This document shows positions 37,422 to 46,984 of a stretch of 64,000 nt of DNA, one piece after another; within the stretch, counting starts at the first letter, position 1; each line of letters begins with the position of its first letter. A program made the translations under genes and the position numbers. The notes under the pieces are model-generated. The model saw nothing but the letters and a program-made list of their open reading frames with translations. It did not search any database and was not told where the DNA came from. This DNA comes from JADGGV01 sp035715725 (GTDB lineage Bacteria; Gemmatimonadota; Gemmatimonadetes; Longimicrobiales; RSA9). Where the stretch lies: positions 1 to 64,000 of the forward strand of contig DASTKT010000223.1 of assembly GCA_035715725.1 (NCBI GenBank). The letters are read 5' to 3'.

Positions 37422-37455
37422 GGGCGCAGAAGATTGGGGGCGCGGTACGCAAGCG

Positions 37456-38289
37456 TCAAGCCGGGGCCATCGCGGCGGGAGAAGGCTCCCCGCACGCAAT
37501 GCAGAAGCGCCAGCCGGGCTCGAGAGTCTCGCCGCACGCCTCGCACGGCACCTTCGACTGATCCGCGCCGCAGTGGGGGCAGAACCGCACCTCCCGCCCG
37601 ACCGGCAGCTCCTCGTGGCAGAACGCGCACGCGGTGCGATCCGGAGCGGTCGCGGGCGGCGCCGCGGCGGCCGTCCGCGCGGCGGACGATCGGCGGGCAG
37701 GCGCCCGCACGGCCAGCTCCGGCGGAGCTACCGGCGCGGGCGGGACCGTCGGCACGACGTCGAGCGGCGCCGGGGCCACGGCAACCTCCGCGGCGTCCGC
37801 GGCCGCTGGCGCCGAGGATCCCTCCGGCGTGGTGGCCGTCTCCGGCTCCGCCGCCGGCTCCGGCCCCGCGGATTCCGCCGGCTCCGCCGCTCCGGACGAC
37901 TCCGACGGCGCGGGCGGCGCGAATGCCGAGCGCGGTTCGGAGCCCTCGGCGAGCGTGCCGCCCGAGACCGGCCGGACCCAGACCTCGCACGCGGCGAAGC
38001 GACGGTACAGCCCGGTATCCGGGTTCGGCGAGTACACCTCCCGGTGCAGCAGCTCGCGCGCCTCGGCCGGCTCGAGCCGCACCCGGTCCCCCTCCCCGGA
38101 CAGGAGGCGCAGCAGCGCCGCCTCGTAGTCGGCGTTCAGCTCGACGCCCACCGCCGGGCGGACCACCCGGTAGGGCACGAGCTCCTGGTAGATCTCCGCG
38201 ACCGTGACGGGCGCGGCCTCGACATCCGTCCGCCGACGCCGGATCGCCTCCACCAGCGACCGGTGGAGGCGGTCAACCACTGGGTCCAT
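37456..38289 (-). CDS. Zinc-ribbon domain protein with Pro/Ala-rich linker, 277 aa
   Basis: Three parts. A helical N-terminal domain (MDPVVDRLHRSLVEAIRRR; about 1-110). A disordered Ala/Pro/Ser linker (about 115-200). A C-terminal double zinc ribbon with four Cys pairs: CAFC, CPHC, CEAC, CIAC (GADQSKVPCEACGETLEPGWRFCIACGE). This double-ribbon plan (DZR) is typical of scaffold or nucleic-acid-interaction modules. It is followed at 38399 by a TPR protein and a second TPR protein, apparently one transcript. Function unknown. Confidence 0.8.
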   Translation of the reverse strand: MDPVVDRLHRSLVEAIRRRRTDVEAAPVTVAEIYQELVPYRVVRPAVGVELNADYEAALLRLLSGEGDRVRLEPAEARELLHREVYSPNPDTGLYRRFAACEVWVRPVSGGTLAEGSEPRSAFAPPAPSESSGAAEPAESAGPEPAAEPETATTPEGSSAPAAADAAEVAVAPAPLDVVPTVPPAPVAPPELAVRAPARRSSAARTAAAAPPATAPDRTACAFCHEELPVGREVRFCPHCGADQSKVPCEACGETLEPGWRFCIACGEPSPAAMAPA

Positions 38290-38398
38290 TTTTCTGTGCC
38301 TCGTGAAAGGGAACGTGACGGCGGCGGGTGAGCGCCGGGTCGCATCGGGTCCCGCGGTCGGCCGCGCGCCCGGGCGGGGAGGCGCGGCGGACCGCGGC

Positions 38399-39421
38399 CT
38401 ACGACGTCGCGCCTGGCGATGCCGCCGGCGTGGCCGCGGGCGGCACCCCCTCCTGCGGCAGGGGCCCGAACCGGGACTCGTAGCGCGTGACCAACTGGTC
38501 GACGCGGGGATCGCCCGCCGCCCGTAGCGCGCGGATCAGGCCCAGCCAGTTCATCTTCTCGCCGGGCTGGAGCTGCACGGCGCGCTCGTAGCGCGCGGCC
38601 GCCGGGACCGGGCGCCCGAGGGCCATGAACAGGTGCCCCACCTCGCGCAGCACATCCGGGTCGTCCGGCGCCTTCGCGGTGGCCTGCTGGAGCACCTCGC
38701 CCGCCTCACGGTAGCGCCCCTGGGTGCGGTAGATGCGGGCCAGGTAGAGACGGGCCGTCACGTTGTCGGGATCGTCCGCGGCCACCTTCCGAAAGCCCTG
38801 CTCCGCCACACCCAGCCGCCGCGCCTGATACGCCGCCTGCGCCTCCCGCATCGGATTGGAGCGGCGCGCGACGAGGAGGTAGATCCCCGTTCCGACGAGC
38901 GCCAGCACCAACGCGGCGGCGGCGGCGACGACCCACGGCCGGCGCGCCGACGGCGGCGGCACCGGATGCACGGGCTCCTCCACGGCGCCGGTCTCGACGG
39001 CATGGTGCGCGACCTCCTGCACCGGGCGCCCGGCGGTCGCGTGCACCTCACGGCGCAGGTCGGCCGCGACGCCGCGGGCGAGGTCGGCGTCCGAGGCGCG
39101 GACCTCGCCCGTCGCGACACGCTCGGCCGCGCGCGACAGCTCGTACGCGCGGCCGGCCAGGTCGAGCGTGATCAGGTTCCGCTGCCGGAGAGTCTCGAGG
39201 AGCTGCGGGAAGGGGAGGTCAACGGGAGAGAGCGCCGCCAGCCGCACCGACTCCGGTGCGCGCTCGTCGGCACGGACGAGAAGGCGGAGCGACCGCTCGA
39301 CGGCGGCCCACGTCGTTTGGACCGCACCGCCGAGCTCGGCGGTGCTCTCGTAGAGAACCAGCTTGTCCACCGCGCCCGCCGCCTCATCGAGAGGGTGGAG
39401 AACGCGAGAGGGCTCGATCAT
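38399..39421 (-). CDS. Membrane-anchored TPR protein, 340 aa
   Basis: An N-terminal cytosolic helical domain (about 1-160) precedes a single transmembrane helix (PWVVAAAAALVLALVGTGIYLLV, about 162-184). The C-terminal part contains tetratricopeptide repeats: AEQGFRKVAADDPDNVTARLYLARIYRTQGRYREAGEVLQQATAKAPDDP and following. Extracytoplasmic TPR likely assembles partners. It starts 5 bases after the neighbouring TPR gene's stop codon and ends before the zinc-ribbon gene; same operon. Confidence 0.8.
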   Translation of the reverse strand: MIEPSRVLHPLDEAAGAVDKLVLYESTAELGGAVQTTWAAVERSLRLLVRADERAPESVRLAALSPVDLPFPQLLETLRQRNLITLDLAGRAYELSRAAERVATGEVRASDADLARGVAADLRREVHATAGRPVQEVAHHAVETGAVEEPVHPVPPPSARRPWVVAAAAALVLALVGTGIYLLVARRSNPMREAQAAYQARRLGVAEQGFRKVAADDPDNVTARLYLARIYRTQGRYREAGEVLQQATAKAPDDPDVLREVGHLFMALGRPVPAAARYERAVQLQPGEKMNWLGLIRALRAAGDPRVDQLVTRYESRFGPLPQEGVPPAATPAASPGATS

Positions 39422-39425
39422 CCGG

Positions 39426-40478
39426 TCAGCACTCGATTCGCAGTAACCCCGCCCGCGCGCTCGCCCGCACGAACGCCTCGGGATCGTCCGTGGGAATACG
39501 CGCCCCGGACCGACCGCGTTCCCGATCTGCCTCGCGACGCATGTACTGCGCGATCGTCTCGCCCGGCAGGCCGCGGGAATCGCGGAGCAGGCGCACGATC
39601 TCGCGCCAGCTTCCGCTCACCACCAGGCCGTCGGCCGTGTGCACACGGTGTACCACTCCGTCGCCCGAGCCGTCCTCGAGCTCGGCGACGCCGCTCTCGA
39701 TCTCGGCGAGAAGGTCGTCGATCGGGTCGGCATCGGCCTCGATCTCCTCCAGCCGCGACTCCCACGCGGCGAGCGGCGTGCTGCCCAGGTCGTGCCCCTC
39801 GAGCGCACGCTTCAGCTCCAGCACCCGCCAGATGGCCAGCGTGTCGAAGTGCTCCTCGGGCGTGACCGCCTCGAACTCCTGCAGCGAGCGCTGCCACTCG
39901 CCGCGGTCGTAGAAGAGGTGCCCGAGGAACGTGCGCGCCTCGTGGAGGTGCGGCTCGAGCTCGAGCGCGCGCCGCAGGCGGCGCCGCGCCGAGAGCTCGT
40001 CCCCCAGGCGGTGGAGCGTATAGCCGAGGGCCGCCTCCGCCTCGCCGCTGGTCGGGTGGTGCGCGACCGCCTCGGTGAAGACGTCGCGGGCCTCGGCGTA
40101 CATGCGCTCGCGGTAGAGCGCACGGCCCATCGACAGGAGCAGGTCGAGATCGTCGGCGCAGCCGAGCTTCCGCGCGCGCTCGAAGAGCTCGAGCGCTTCC
40201 GCGCGCCGGCCCAGCCGCAGCAGCACCTCACCGAGCCCGACCAGCCCCTCCTCGTGCTCCGGATCCAGTACGAGCCCCCGCTCGAAGCCGTGCCGCGCCA
40301 GCACGAACTCCTCGCGCGCCAGGCGCGTGTACCCGAGTCCGACCTGGAGCTCGACCGAGCTGGGATAGAGGTGGATTCCCTCCTTCAGGACGTCGAGCGC
40401 AGCGTCGAAATCACCGGCATCGTACAGGCGGTGGGCGCGTTCGTCGTACTCCTCGGAGCTGAGGAACGGAGCGGGCAT
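39426..40478 (-). CDS. Soluble TPR-repeat protein, 350 aa
   Basis: About six tetratricopeptide repeats in the first 200 residues: DERAHRLYDAGDFDAALDVLKEGIHLYPSS, VLARHGFERGLVLDPEHEEG, ARDVFTEAVAHHPTSGEAEAALGYTLHRLG and others. The C-terminal part (about 245-350) is a different alpha/beta domain (GDGVVHRVHTADGLVVSGSWREIVRLLRDSRG). No signal peptide. AGGAGGCG precedes ATG 40478. Probably a scaffold in the same operon as the next two genes; partners unknown. Confidence 0.85.
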   Translation of the reverse strand: MPAPFLSSEEYDERAHRLYDAGDFDAALDVLKEGIHLYPSSVELQVGLGYTRLAREEFVLARHGFERGLVLDPEHEEGLVGLGEVLLRLGRRAEALELFERARKLGCADDLDLLLSMGRALYRERMYAEARDVFTEAVAHHPTSGEAEAALGYTLHRLGDELSARRRLRRALELEPHLHEARTFLGHLFYDRGEWQRSLQEFEAVTPEEHFDTLAIWRVLELKRALEGHDLGSTPLAAWESRLEEIEADADPIDDLLAEIESGVAELEDGSGDGVVHRVHTADGLVVSGSWREIVRLLRDSRGLPGETIAQYMRREADRERGRSGARIPTDDPEAFVRASARAGLLRIEC

Positions 40479-40656
40479 GGTCGGCGCCTCCTCTCTACGT
40501 CGAGAGAAAACGAAATAGGGGCAGGGAGTGGCCGCGAACGCGGCGAGCACCAATGTACAGGATCCACTGGCGGTTCGCCACCCCGCAGGCAAACAGGTGA
40601 AGGCGCGGCATCCGCCGGGCCGGGACGCCGCGCGCGGCCGGCGGAGATCATGCGCA

Positions 40657-42603
40657 TCACGGCCGCGCGGTGGCCACCGTCACCCGCTGCGGCGGGGCTC
40701 CAGGCGCCGCCGGCGCGGCGGCCGACGTACGAGGCGGCATCGGCGGAATCGGCTGCGTCAGCCAGTTCCAATCGGGCTCGATGCCGTGCTGCTGCTGGTC
40801 CCGCGGCGTCGGATACGGATCGAAGGGCCGTCTGTACTTCCGGTCGAGGAAGAAGTTGACCGCGTCGGCGACGTAGCCGGAGGCCGTGGCGCCGTGCTCG
40901 CCGTGCTCCAGAAGCATCGCGACGACGATCTCTGGCGGGGCGTTGTGGGGCCCGCCGATGCCGACAAAGAGGCCGTGGTCCTTGCCGTGGGGGTTCTGGG
41001 CAGTGCCCGTCTTCCCCATGAGATCCCAGTTCTTGAGCCGGCTGAGCCAGGCGGTGCCGCCCGGTCCGAGCACGAGGCGCATGCCCTGGCGCAGGTAGGC
41101 GATCTGATCGGGGCGCAGGTTCGTGCGGTACGTGATCGGCGTGGCGCTGTCGCCCTGGGCGAAGCGAGGCGCCGGCGCCTGGCCGTCGTCGCGCGCGAGC
41201 GCCACGTACATCTGCGCCAGCTTGAGCGGGCTGGCGGTGATACCGCCCTGCCCGATGGCGAGCGACATGACCTCGTTGGCCGCCGGCCGGTAGCCGAAGC
41301 GCTCCTGCCACCACTCGAGGTTCTCGGGGAAGGAGGGCGCGAACTCGCTCGGGAGGTCGACGCCGGTCCGACTGCCGAAGCCGAGGCGCGTGCCCTCCGC
41401 GAGGAACCGCCGCAGCCCGATGCGGATGCCGACCTGATAGAAGTAGACGTCGCAGGAGTTCTTGATGGCGCCGACCAGATCGAGGTAGCCGTGGCCGCGG
41501 CGGTCCCAGCAGCGGGCGTAGCGCCCCTGGTACGCCATGCCGCCCGTGCAGGGGACCGGCATGTGGTCCTCCGGCTTGAGAACGCCCAGCTCGAGTCCCA
41601 TGGTGGCGATGGGGAGCTTGTACGTCGAGCCCGGCGGCTGCGCCGCGCCGCCGGCGCGGTCGAGCAGCGGCACGCGCGGATCCTGCCGCAGCTCGTTCCA
41701 GTACTTCAGCGGGATCCCGCCGACGAACTGGTTCGGGTCGTAGTTCGGGGAGGCGTAGTAGGCGAGGACGCCGCCGCTCCGGGGGTCGAGGGCGACGACC
41801 GCGCCGTCCATCGAGTCCGGGAAGATCCGCTGGACGTAGCGCTGGAGATCCAGATCGAGGTAGAGCTGGAGGTCGCGGCCCGGGATCGGCGGTGTGCCCA
41901 GCTCCTCCGGGAGCCACTTCTTGATCCGCCCCATGGCGTCGACCTCGAGGTACCGCATCCCCGGCTCGCCGGACAGCGCCTTCTCGTAGGAGCGCTCCAG
42001 CCCGGCCTTGCCGATCCACCGACCCTGCCTGTACCCGGCGAACTGCGGCATCGACAGCTCGCGCTCGCTGATCTCCGCCACATACCCGATGAAGTGGCTC
42101 ACTGCGTCGCCCGCGACGTAGTGGCGCTTCGGGTACTCGTTGACCAGGACCTGCGGGAAGAGGAAGCGGCGCTCCTCGAGCCGCGCCACCGCGATCGGCG
42201 GCGCATCCGCCATGACGTCCATCGGGAGGTGGGGCTGGCGCCGCCACCGCTTGAACGCCTGGTCGATATCGGCATCCGCCAGCCCGATGATCGGCTGGAG
42301 CCGGCGCAGCTGCGCCAGGAGCGTGTCCTTCGGCGCCGGCATGAGCTGGATCTGGTAGCCGACGACGTTCTCGGCGATGACCTGCCCGTGCCGGTCGTAG
42401 ATCGCGCCGCGAGGCGCCGGGATGACCATCGCGCGCATCCGGTTGTCGCGGGCGATGGTGGCATACTCCCGCACATCCATCACCTGCAGCTTCACGAGCG
42501 CGAAGCCGAGGGCCAGCACCACCACGAGCACCGCGACCCGGGCGACCGTGCCCTTGATCCGGCGCTCGCCCCGGGACGTGAAGATCCTCGCTGTCCGTCG
42601 CAT
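40657..42603 (-). CDS. mrdA: Penicillin-binding protein 2 (elongasome transpeptidase), 648 aa
   Basis: Transmembrane anchor at about 22-39. Class B PBP pedestal with PRGAIYDRHG (residues 64-73), then the transpeptidase domain with S326-T-Y-K329 (PGSTYK), the SxN-like S383-C-D385, and KTGTAQNPHG. It cross-links peptidoglycan during rod elongation with RodA and MreB. The C-terminus has a Pro/Ala tail. I take ATG 42603 because GGAG lies 9 bases upstream; a GTG 6 bases earlier is possible. RodA and mre genes are outside the window. Confidence 0.95.
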   Translation of the reverse strand: MRRTARIFTSRGERRIKGTVARVAVLVVVLALGFALVKLQVMDVREYATIARDNRMRAMVIPAPRGAIYDRHGQVIAENVVGYQIQLMPAPKDTLLAQLRRLQPIIGLADADIDQAFKRWRRQPHLPMDVMADAPPIAVARLEERRFLFPQVLVNEYPKRHYVAGDAVSHFIGYVAEISERELSMPQFAGYRQGRWIGKAGLERSYEKALSGEPGMRYLEVDAMGRIKKWLPEELGTPPIPGRDLQLYLDLDLQRYVQRIFPDSMDGAVVALDPRSGGVLAYYASPNYDPNQFVGGIPLKYWNELRQDPRVPLLDRAGGAAQPPGSTYKLPIATMGLELGVLKPEDHMPVPCTGGMAYQGRYARCWDRRGHGYLDLVGAIKNSCDVYFYQVGIRIGLRRFLAEGTRLGFGSRTGVDLPSEFAPSFPENLEWWQERFGYRPAANEVMSLAIGQGGITASPLKLAQMYVALARDDGQAPAPRFAQGDSATPITYRTNLRPDQIAYLRQGMRLVLGPGGTAWLSRLKNWDLMGKTGTAQNPHGKDHGLFVGIGGPHNAPPEIVVAMLLEHGEHGATASGYVADAVNFFLDRKYRRPFDPYPTPRDQQQHGIEPDWNWLTQPIPPMPPRTSAAAPAAPGAPPQRVTVATARP

Positions 42604-42717
42604 CTGCACCCACTCCGCGCGCCGGCCGACGCGCCAGTCGATTCGACGTGCCCGACTCGGTCAGACCCCGTGGAGCAAGTGCTGTTCCCGTCCGGGGATG
42701 TCAGCGGCGGCGCGGGC

Positions 42718-44115
42718 TCACTCCCCTCCCCCGCCGGACGTGGCCTCCGCCGATTCCGGCTGCGCCTCCCGGTCGGCCGGCGCGAGCAGCCGGACCTGCG
42801 TGACCCGCCGCTCCTCGATCCCCTCCACGCGGAAGTGCGCACCATCGATCGGCACGGTGTCGCCGGGCGCGGGCACGCGCCCGAGCTCGCCGAAGATCAG
42901 ACCGCCGATGGTGTCGAAGTCCTGCTCGGGGAGTGCGAGGCCGAAGCGCGCATTCACCTCGTCGATGGCCGCGCCGCCATCGATGAGCACGTCACCCTCC
43001 GGCGTCGCCGTGAACTCCTCGGGCTCGGGGACATCGTACTCGTCGTAGATGTCGCCGACGATCTCCTCGAGGAGGTCTTCGAGCGTGACGATCCCCTCCG
43101 TCCCGCCGAACTCGTCCAGCACGATGGCCAGGTGGACGTTCTTGGAGCGCAGCTCCGTGAGCAGGTCGCTCACCGGCTTCGTGTCGGGGATGAAGTACGG
43201 CTCGCGCATGATGGCGCGGAGATCGAAGTCCGCCGCGGCGTCCCCGCGCATGAGCGGCGCGATCAGGTCCTTGGCGAGCAGGACGCCCACGATGTTGTCC
43301 AGGCTGCCGTCGTAGACCGGCAACCGGGAGTGGGCCTCCTGGGTCACGAGCGCGAGCACGTCCGCGCGGCTCGCGTCCAGCGGCAGCGCCACCAGATCAC
43401 GGCGCGGCGTCATCACCTCGCGGGCGACGAGATCGCCGAACTCGAACACGCCGCGGATCATGCGCTCCTCGCCCGCCTCGATCTCCCCCTCCTTGTGGCT
43501 CTGCTCCACCAGGATCTGGATCTCCTCCGGCGTGTGAGCCAGCGTGTGCACGCCCGTTGCATGTTTCCCGAACAGCCGCATCACGCCACTGGCGGACGCC
43601 GACATGAAGCGGATGAACGGGCGGAACAGCATGCCGAACACCTGCGTCGGCCCGACCGTCATGAGCGCGACGGGCTCGGCCTGCTGGATCGAGAGCATCT
43701 TCGGGACCTGCTCGCCGAGCACGACGTGCAGGTAGGTGACGAACGCGAGCGTGAGCACCGTCGCGACGGCGTGGGAGAGCACGCCGGGATCGACGGACGC
43801 CGGCAGTGCCGCCATCCACGAGGCCGGCAGGCGCGAGGCCGCGCCGAGGAGCACGCCGTGAAGCGTTCCCTCGGCGAGGTATCCGATTCCGATCGAGGCG
43901 AGCGTGATCCCGAGCTGGGCGGCGGAGATGAAGTCGTCGGGGTGGTCGAGGGCCTGCATGACGCGGCGCGCGCGGGTGTCACCGCCGCGCACGAGCTGCT
44001 CGATGCGACTTCGTCGCACCGCGACCAACGAGAATTCTGCCGCCACGAAGTACGCGTTGATGCCGACGAGCATCAACACGAAGAGGAGATTGAGGAGGAT
44101 ACTGCCAGGGTCCAT
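42718..44115 (-). CDS. CNNM/CorC-type membrane protein (DUF21-CBS-CorC), 465 aa
   Basis: Order of domains: DUF21 transmembrane region (about 1-200), paired CBS domains (about 220-340: VMTPRRDLVALPLDASRADVLALV and LSDLLTELRSKNVHLAIVLDEFGG-type part), and a C-terminal CorC_HlyC domain (DGAHFRVEGIEERRVTQVRLL). This architecture is that of CorC/YfjD-like divalent-cation efflux or magnesium transport proteins. The first helix carries the AYFVAAEFSLVAVRRSRIEQLV family motif. Inner membrane. It may precede mrdA in one transcript (108-base gap). Confidence 0.92.
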   Translation of the reverse strand: MDPGSILLNLLFVLMLVGINAYFVAAEFSLVAVRRSRIEQLVRGGDTRARRVMQALDHPDDFISAAQLGITLASIGIGYLAEGTLHGVLLGAASRLPASWMAALPASVDPGVLSHAVATVLTLAFVTYLHVVLGEQVPKMLSIQQAEPVALMTVGPTQVFGMLFRPFIRFMSASASGVMRLFGKHATGVHTLAHTPEEIQILVEQSHKEGEIEAGEERMIRGVFEFGDLVAREVMTPRRDLVALPLDASRADVLALVTQEAHSRLPVYDGSLDNIVGVLLAKDLIAPLMRGDAAADFDLRAIMREPYFIPDTKPVSDLLTELRSKNVHLAIVLDEFGGTEGIVTLEDLLEEIVGDIYDEYDVPEPEEFTATPEGDVLIDGGAAIDEVNARFGLALPEQDFDTIGGLIFGELGRVPAPGDTVPIDGAHFRVEGIEERRVTQVRLLAPADREAQPESAEATSGGGGE

Positions 44116-44179
44116 AGCGTGGTTGGCCGGCCCCCCGCGCCCCCGAAGCGATCAAGTGCGCGGGGAGTGCACGACGGGA

Positions 44180-44470
44180 TCAGGCCGCGTTTGCTTCCTC
44201 TCGGGAAATCGCGGTATGTTCCCGGCCGTGCGGGATCACCGGCTGGCAGAAGCGGAGTCCGAGCTCCTTGAGGTGATCGAGGTCCGCCTGGGCGAGATCC
44301 GGGTAGCGCTCAGCCATAAACGCGATGGTGTCGGTCATCCACTCGCGCTGGTCCTCTTCGGGGGCGTCGATGACGCCACACTCGCGGATCGCCCGGAAGA
44401 GCTCGTCGCGGGCGAGCTCGGGGCTGGACTTCGCGCGCTGCGGTTTTCTGTCGTTTCTCCTACGTGTCAA
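44180..44470 (-). CDS. Small hypothetical protein, 96 aa, TTG start
   Basis: Basic helical protein beginning (TTG)TRRRNDRKPQRAKSSPELARDELFRAIRE and ending in HTAISREEANAA. A GGAGGGAGG run lies right before TTG 44470, which decides the start; longer readings up to 44542 have no such site. No membrane helix. Function unknown. Confidence 0.55.
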   Translation of the reverse strand: MTRRRNDRKPQRAKSSPELARDELFRAIRECGVIDAPEEDQREWMTDTIAFMAERYPDLAQADLDHLKELGLRFCQPVIPHGREHTAISREEANAA

Positions 44471-44579
44471 TGAAGCCTCCCTCCAGGGGTGGGAGCGGCG
44501 GAAAAGTCTTCGCCGCCAACGCACCTTCACGATTCGTTCCAACGTTCACGGAAGTCCTAAAATATAGCGGCTGCGGCCC

Positions 44580-45389
44580 ATGAAGGAAAGAGCGGGCGGC
44601 GCCGAGATGCGAGCGGGGCGCCGCGGCGCGGCGAGCGTGCCGAACGAGCTGGTGCGGCGGCACACGCCGATGGGGCGGCTGAGGATCCACTCGGTTCACG
44701 CGGGGCACGGCGAGCCGGTGGTGCTGGTGCACGGACTGTCCGGCTCGCACCGCTGGTGGGGAACGACGATCCCGGCGCTCGCGCCGCATCGGTCGGTGCA
44801 CGTGCCGGAGCTGGTGGGGTTCGGCGGCAGCCGTCCGGCGGGAGCGCAGCCGGACCTGGACGGGCTGGCGGCGGTGCTGACCGAGTGGCTGGACGCGATC
44901 GGCGTGGAGCGCGCGGACATCGTCGGGCACTCGATGGGCGGCCAGGTGGCCATCCACCTGGCGGCGTCGGCGCCGGAGCGGGTACGGCGACTCGTGCTGG
45001 CGGACGCGTCGGGGATTCCGCGCCCGCTGCGGCCGTCGGAGGTCGTCCGCTTCGCGGCCGAGGTGCTGGCGCCGCGGTCGTGGGTCTCGCCGCGCTTTCT
45101 GCCGACGATCGCGCGGGACGCGCTCGCGGCGGGGCCGCGGACGCTGCTGCGCGCCACGCTCCACATCCTGCGGGACGACGTGCGGCCGCTGCTCCCCCGG
45201 ATCGCCGCGCCGACGCTGCTGATCTGGGGAGCGCTGGACCCGCTCACCCCGCCGGAGCAAGGCGCGGAGATGGCGGCGAGCGTCCCCCGCTCGGTGCTGG
45301 TGACGCTTCCGGCGGCCTCCCACGTCCCCATGGTGGAAGCGACGGCGTCCTTCAACGCGGCGCTGCTCGGCTTCCTCCTGGCGCCATGA
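44580..45389 (+). CDS. Alpha/beta hydrolase, 269 aa
   Basis: Catalytic triad visible: nucleophile Ser in VGHSMGGQ (about 120-127), Asp in WGALDPLTPPEQG, His in AASHVPMVEA. The oxyanion loop VLVHGLSGS precedes it. A 29-residue N-terminal extension (MKERAGGAEMRAGRRGAASVPNELVRRH) is unusual. Esterase, lipase or haloalkane-type activity cannot be distinguished. The next gene overlaps its stop (ATGA). Confidence 0.9.
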   Translation: MKERAGGAEMRAGRRGAASVPNELVRRHTPMGRLRIHSVHAGHGEPVVLVHGLSGSHRWWGTTIPALAPHRSVHVPELVGFGGSRPAGAQPDLDGLAAVLTEWLDAIGVERADIVGHSMGGQVAIHLAASAPERVRRLVLADASGIPRPLRPSEVVRFAAEVLAPRSWVSPRFLPTIARDALAAGPRTLLRATLHILRDDVRPLLPRIAAPTLLIWGALDPLTPPEQGAEMAASVPRSVLVTLPAASHVPMVEATASFNAALLGFLLAP

Positions 45390-46135
45390 GCGGCCGGGAG
45401 CGCCGGCTCGTGCTGGAGCGCCGCCGCGTGACCTACCGGGAGGCCGGCGCGGGCCCGCCGGTCGTGCTCACGGCGGGGCTGGGGCTAAGCGGCCGGTTCT
45501 ACGATCCCAACCTGCCGGGCTTCGCGGCGGCCGGACTGCGCCTGGTCGTGCCCGACCTGCCGGGCTTCGGGGGCAGCGCGGGTCCGCTCACCGGGCTGAC
45601 CGTACCGGAGGCGGCCGCGTGGCTGCTGGCGTTCCTGGATGCGCTCGGGATCGAGCGGGCGGGCTGGGTCGGCCATTCCGTGGGGTGCCAGTACGCGCTG
45701 GCCGCGGCCGCCCGCGCGCCGGAGCGGGCCGCCGGTCTCGTGCTGGCGGGCCCGACGGGAGCGCCGGTGCGCTTCCGGCTGGTGCGCCAGGCCCTGGGAC
45801 TGGCGCGGACGGCGCTGCGCGAGCCGCCCGGCGTGCTGCTCGCCGTGGCGCGCGAGTACCTCCACGTGCGAGCGCCGGCGTACCTGGGGACGTGGGCGCG
45901 TGCGGCGTCCGACTCGGCGCTGGCGCACGCGGCGCGGGTGGAGGCGCCGACGCTCGTCCTGGTCGGGGACCGGGACCGCGTGGTCGCGCGTGACTGGGTG
46001 GAGCGCCTCGTGCGCACATTGCCGCGGGGGACGGCGGAGTGGGTCGAGCGCGGCGGGCACGCGCTGCCGCGCGACGCCGCTCCGGCCTTCGACGCGCGCG
46101 CCACACGGTTCCTCCGGGCGGCGCTCGAGGCGTGA
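45386..46135 (+). CDS. Alpha/beta hydrolase, 249 aa
   Basis: A second hydrolase immediately downstream. Nucleophile Ser in WVGHSVGCQYALAAAARAP, Asp in VLVGDRDRVVARDW, His in ERGGHALPRDA. It lacks the N-terminal extension of its neighbour and has GHSVGC rather than GHSMGG. ATG 45386 overlaps the previous stop, so the two are translationally coupled and probably act on related substrates (inference). Confidence 0.9.
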   Translation: MSGRERRLVLERRRVTYREAGAGPPVVLTAGLGLSGRFYDPNLPGFAAAGLRLVVPDLPGFGGSAGPLTGLTVPEAAAWLLAFLDALGIERAGWVGHSVGCQYALAAAARAPERAAGLVLAGPTGAPVRFRLVRQALGLARTALREPPGVLLAVAREYLHVRAPAYLGTWARAASDSALAHAARVEAPTLVLVGDRDRVVARDWVERLVRTLPRGTAEWVERGGHALPRDAAPAFDARATRFLRAALEA

Positions 46136-46184
46136 TCGCTGGCCGCCTCGGGCGCCGCGGGCGCGCACGGCGGTGCGACGCCGG

Positions 46185-46964
46185 TCAGCGACGCCGCAGC
46201 TCGATCCCGCCGTTGACGGTCTTCAGCGCCAGGTCACGCCCACCCGTTCCGACCGTCCCCTGGATCCGCCGCGGGCTGAAGCGGCCGGAGATCGTCAGCG
46301 GGAAGTCCGTCGAGATGCCGCCGTTCACGGTGGACGCGGTGACCTCCGCGCTGAGGTCGGCGGGGAGCGTGAGGTCGATGCCGCCGTTGACGGTCTGGAA
46401 CTCGAGGCGGCCGGTCCAGTCCGTGCGGCCCATGGACACGTCGACGGAGCCGTTCACGGTCGAGGCGCGCGCGAGGCCGCTGGTCGAGATGGACACCCCG
46501 CCGTTGACGGTGGCGAGATCGACGTCGCCGCGGAGATCGCGGGCATCGGCGTCGCCGTTGACGGTGCGGCCGACGAAGTCGACGCCGGCGGGGACGCGCA
46601 CGACCCACTCGACCTGGACGTCGTTGTTGCGGGTCTCGGAGCGGCCGCCGCCGCCCGGCCGGCACTCGTTCGGCTCGCGGCCGGAGGGAGCCGGGTAGAC
46701 GGCGCAGAGCGTCACGCCGCCCGAATGCGGGACGACGTCGATGCGGACCTCGCGGGGGTCGCTGCGGCGCCCGGACTTCTCGGCGACGACCTCGACCTCC
46801 GGGCCGGAGCCGGGCTCGGCGCGGATGCCGCCGTTGATGCCTCGGATCTCGACCTCCTGGCCCGCGGGGATGCGTCCGTGCCAGGTGAAGCGCTCGGTGG
46901 AGCGCTGCGCGGCGAGCGGCGTGGCGGCGAGCGCCAGCAGCGCGATGAGTGGAAGCGTGCGCAT
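46185..46964 (-). CDS. DUF4097 repeat protein with signal peptide, 259 aa
   Basis: Signal peptide MRTLPLIALLALAATPLAAQ directs it out of the cytoplasm. Seven short repeats of the pattern (T)VNGG/INGG (GINGGIRA, RTVNGDADA, ATVNGGVSI, STVNGSVDV, QTVNGGIDL, STVNGGISTD, KTVNGGIEL) form a right-handed beta-helix-like DUF4097 fold. Proteins of this kind are adhesin- or scaffold-like. It follows another DUF4097 gene by 20 bases; both come after the ECF/anti-sigma pair. Confidence 0.88.
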   Translation of the reverse strand: MRTLPLIALLALAATPLAAQRSTERFTWHGRIPAGQEVEIRGINGGIRAEPGSGPEVEVVAEKSGRRSDPREVRIDVVPHSGGVTLCAVYPAPSGREPNECRPGGGGRSETRNNDVQVEWVVRVPAGVDFVGRTVNGDADARDLRGDVDLATVNGGVSISTSGLARASTVNGSVDVSMGRTDWTGRLEFQTVNGGIDLTLPADLSAEVTASTVNGGISTDFPLTISGRFSPRRIQGTVGTGGRDLALKTVNGGIELRRR

Positions 46965-46984
46965 GACGGTTCTCGGTGTCGGGG

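Noticed and set aside
40528..44271. 1247-codon plus-strand frame opposite PBP2 and the CorC-type protein
   Set aside because: Shadow of real genes on the minus strand, with arginine/alanine-rich translation and no motifs.
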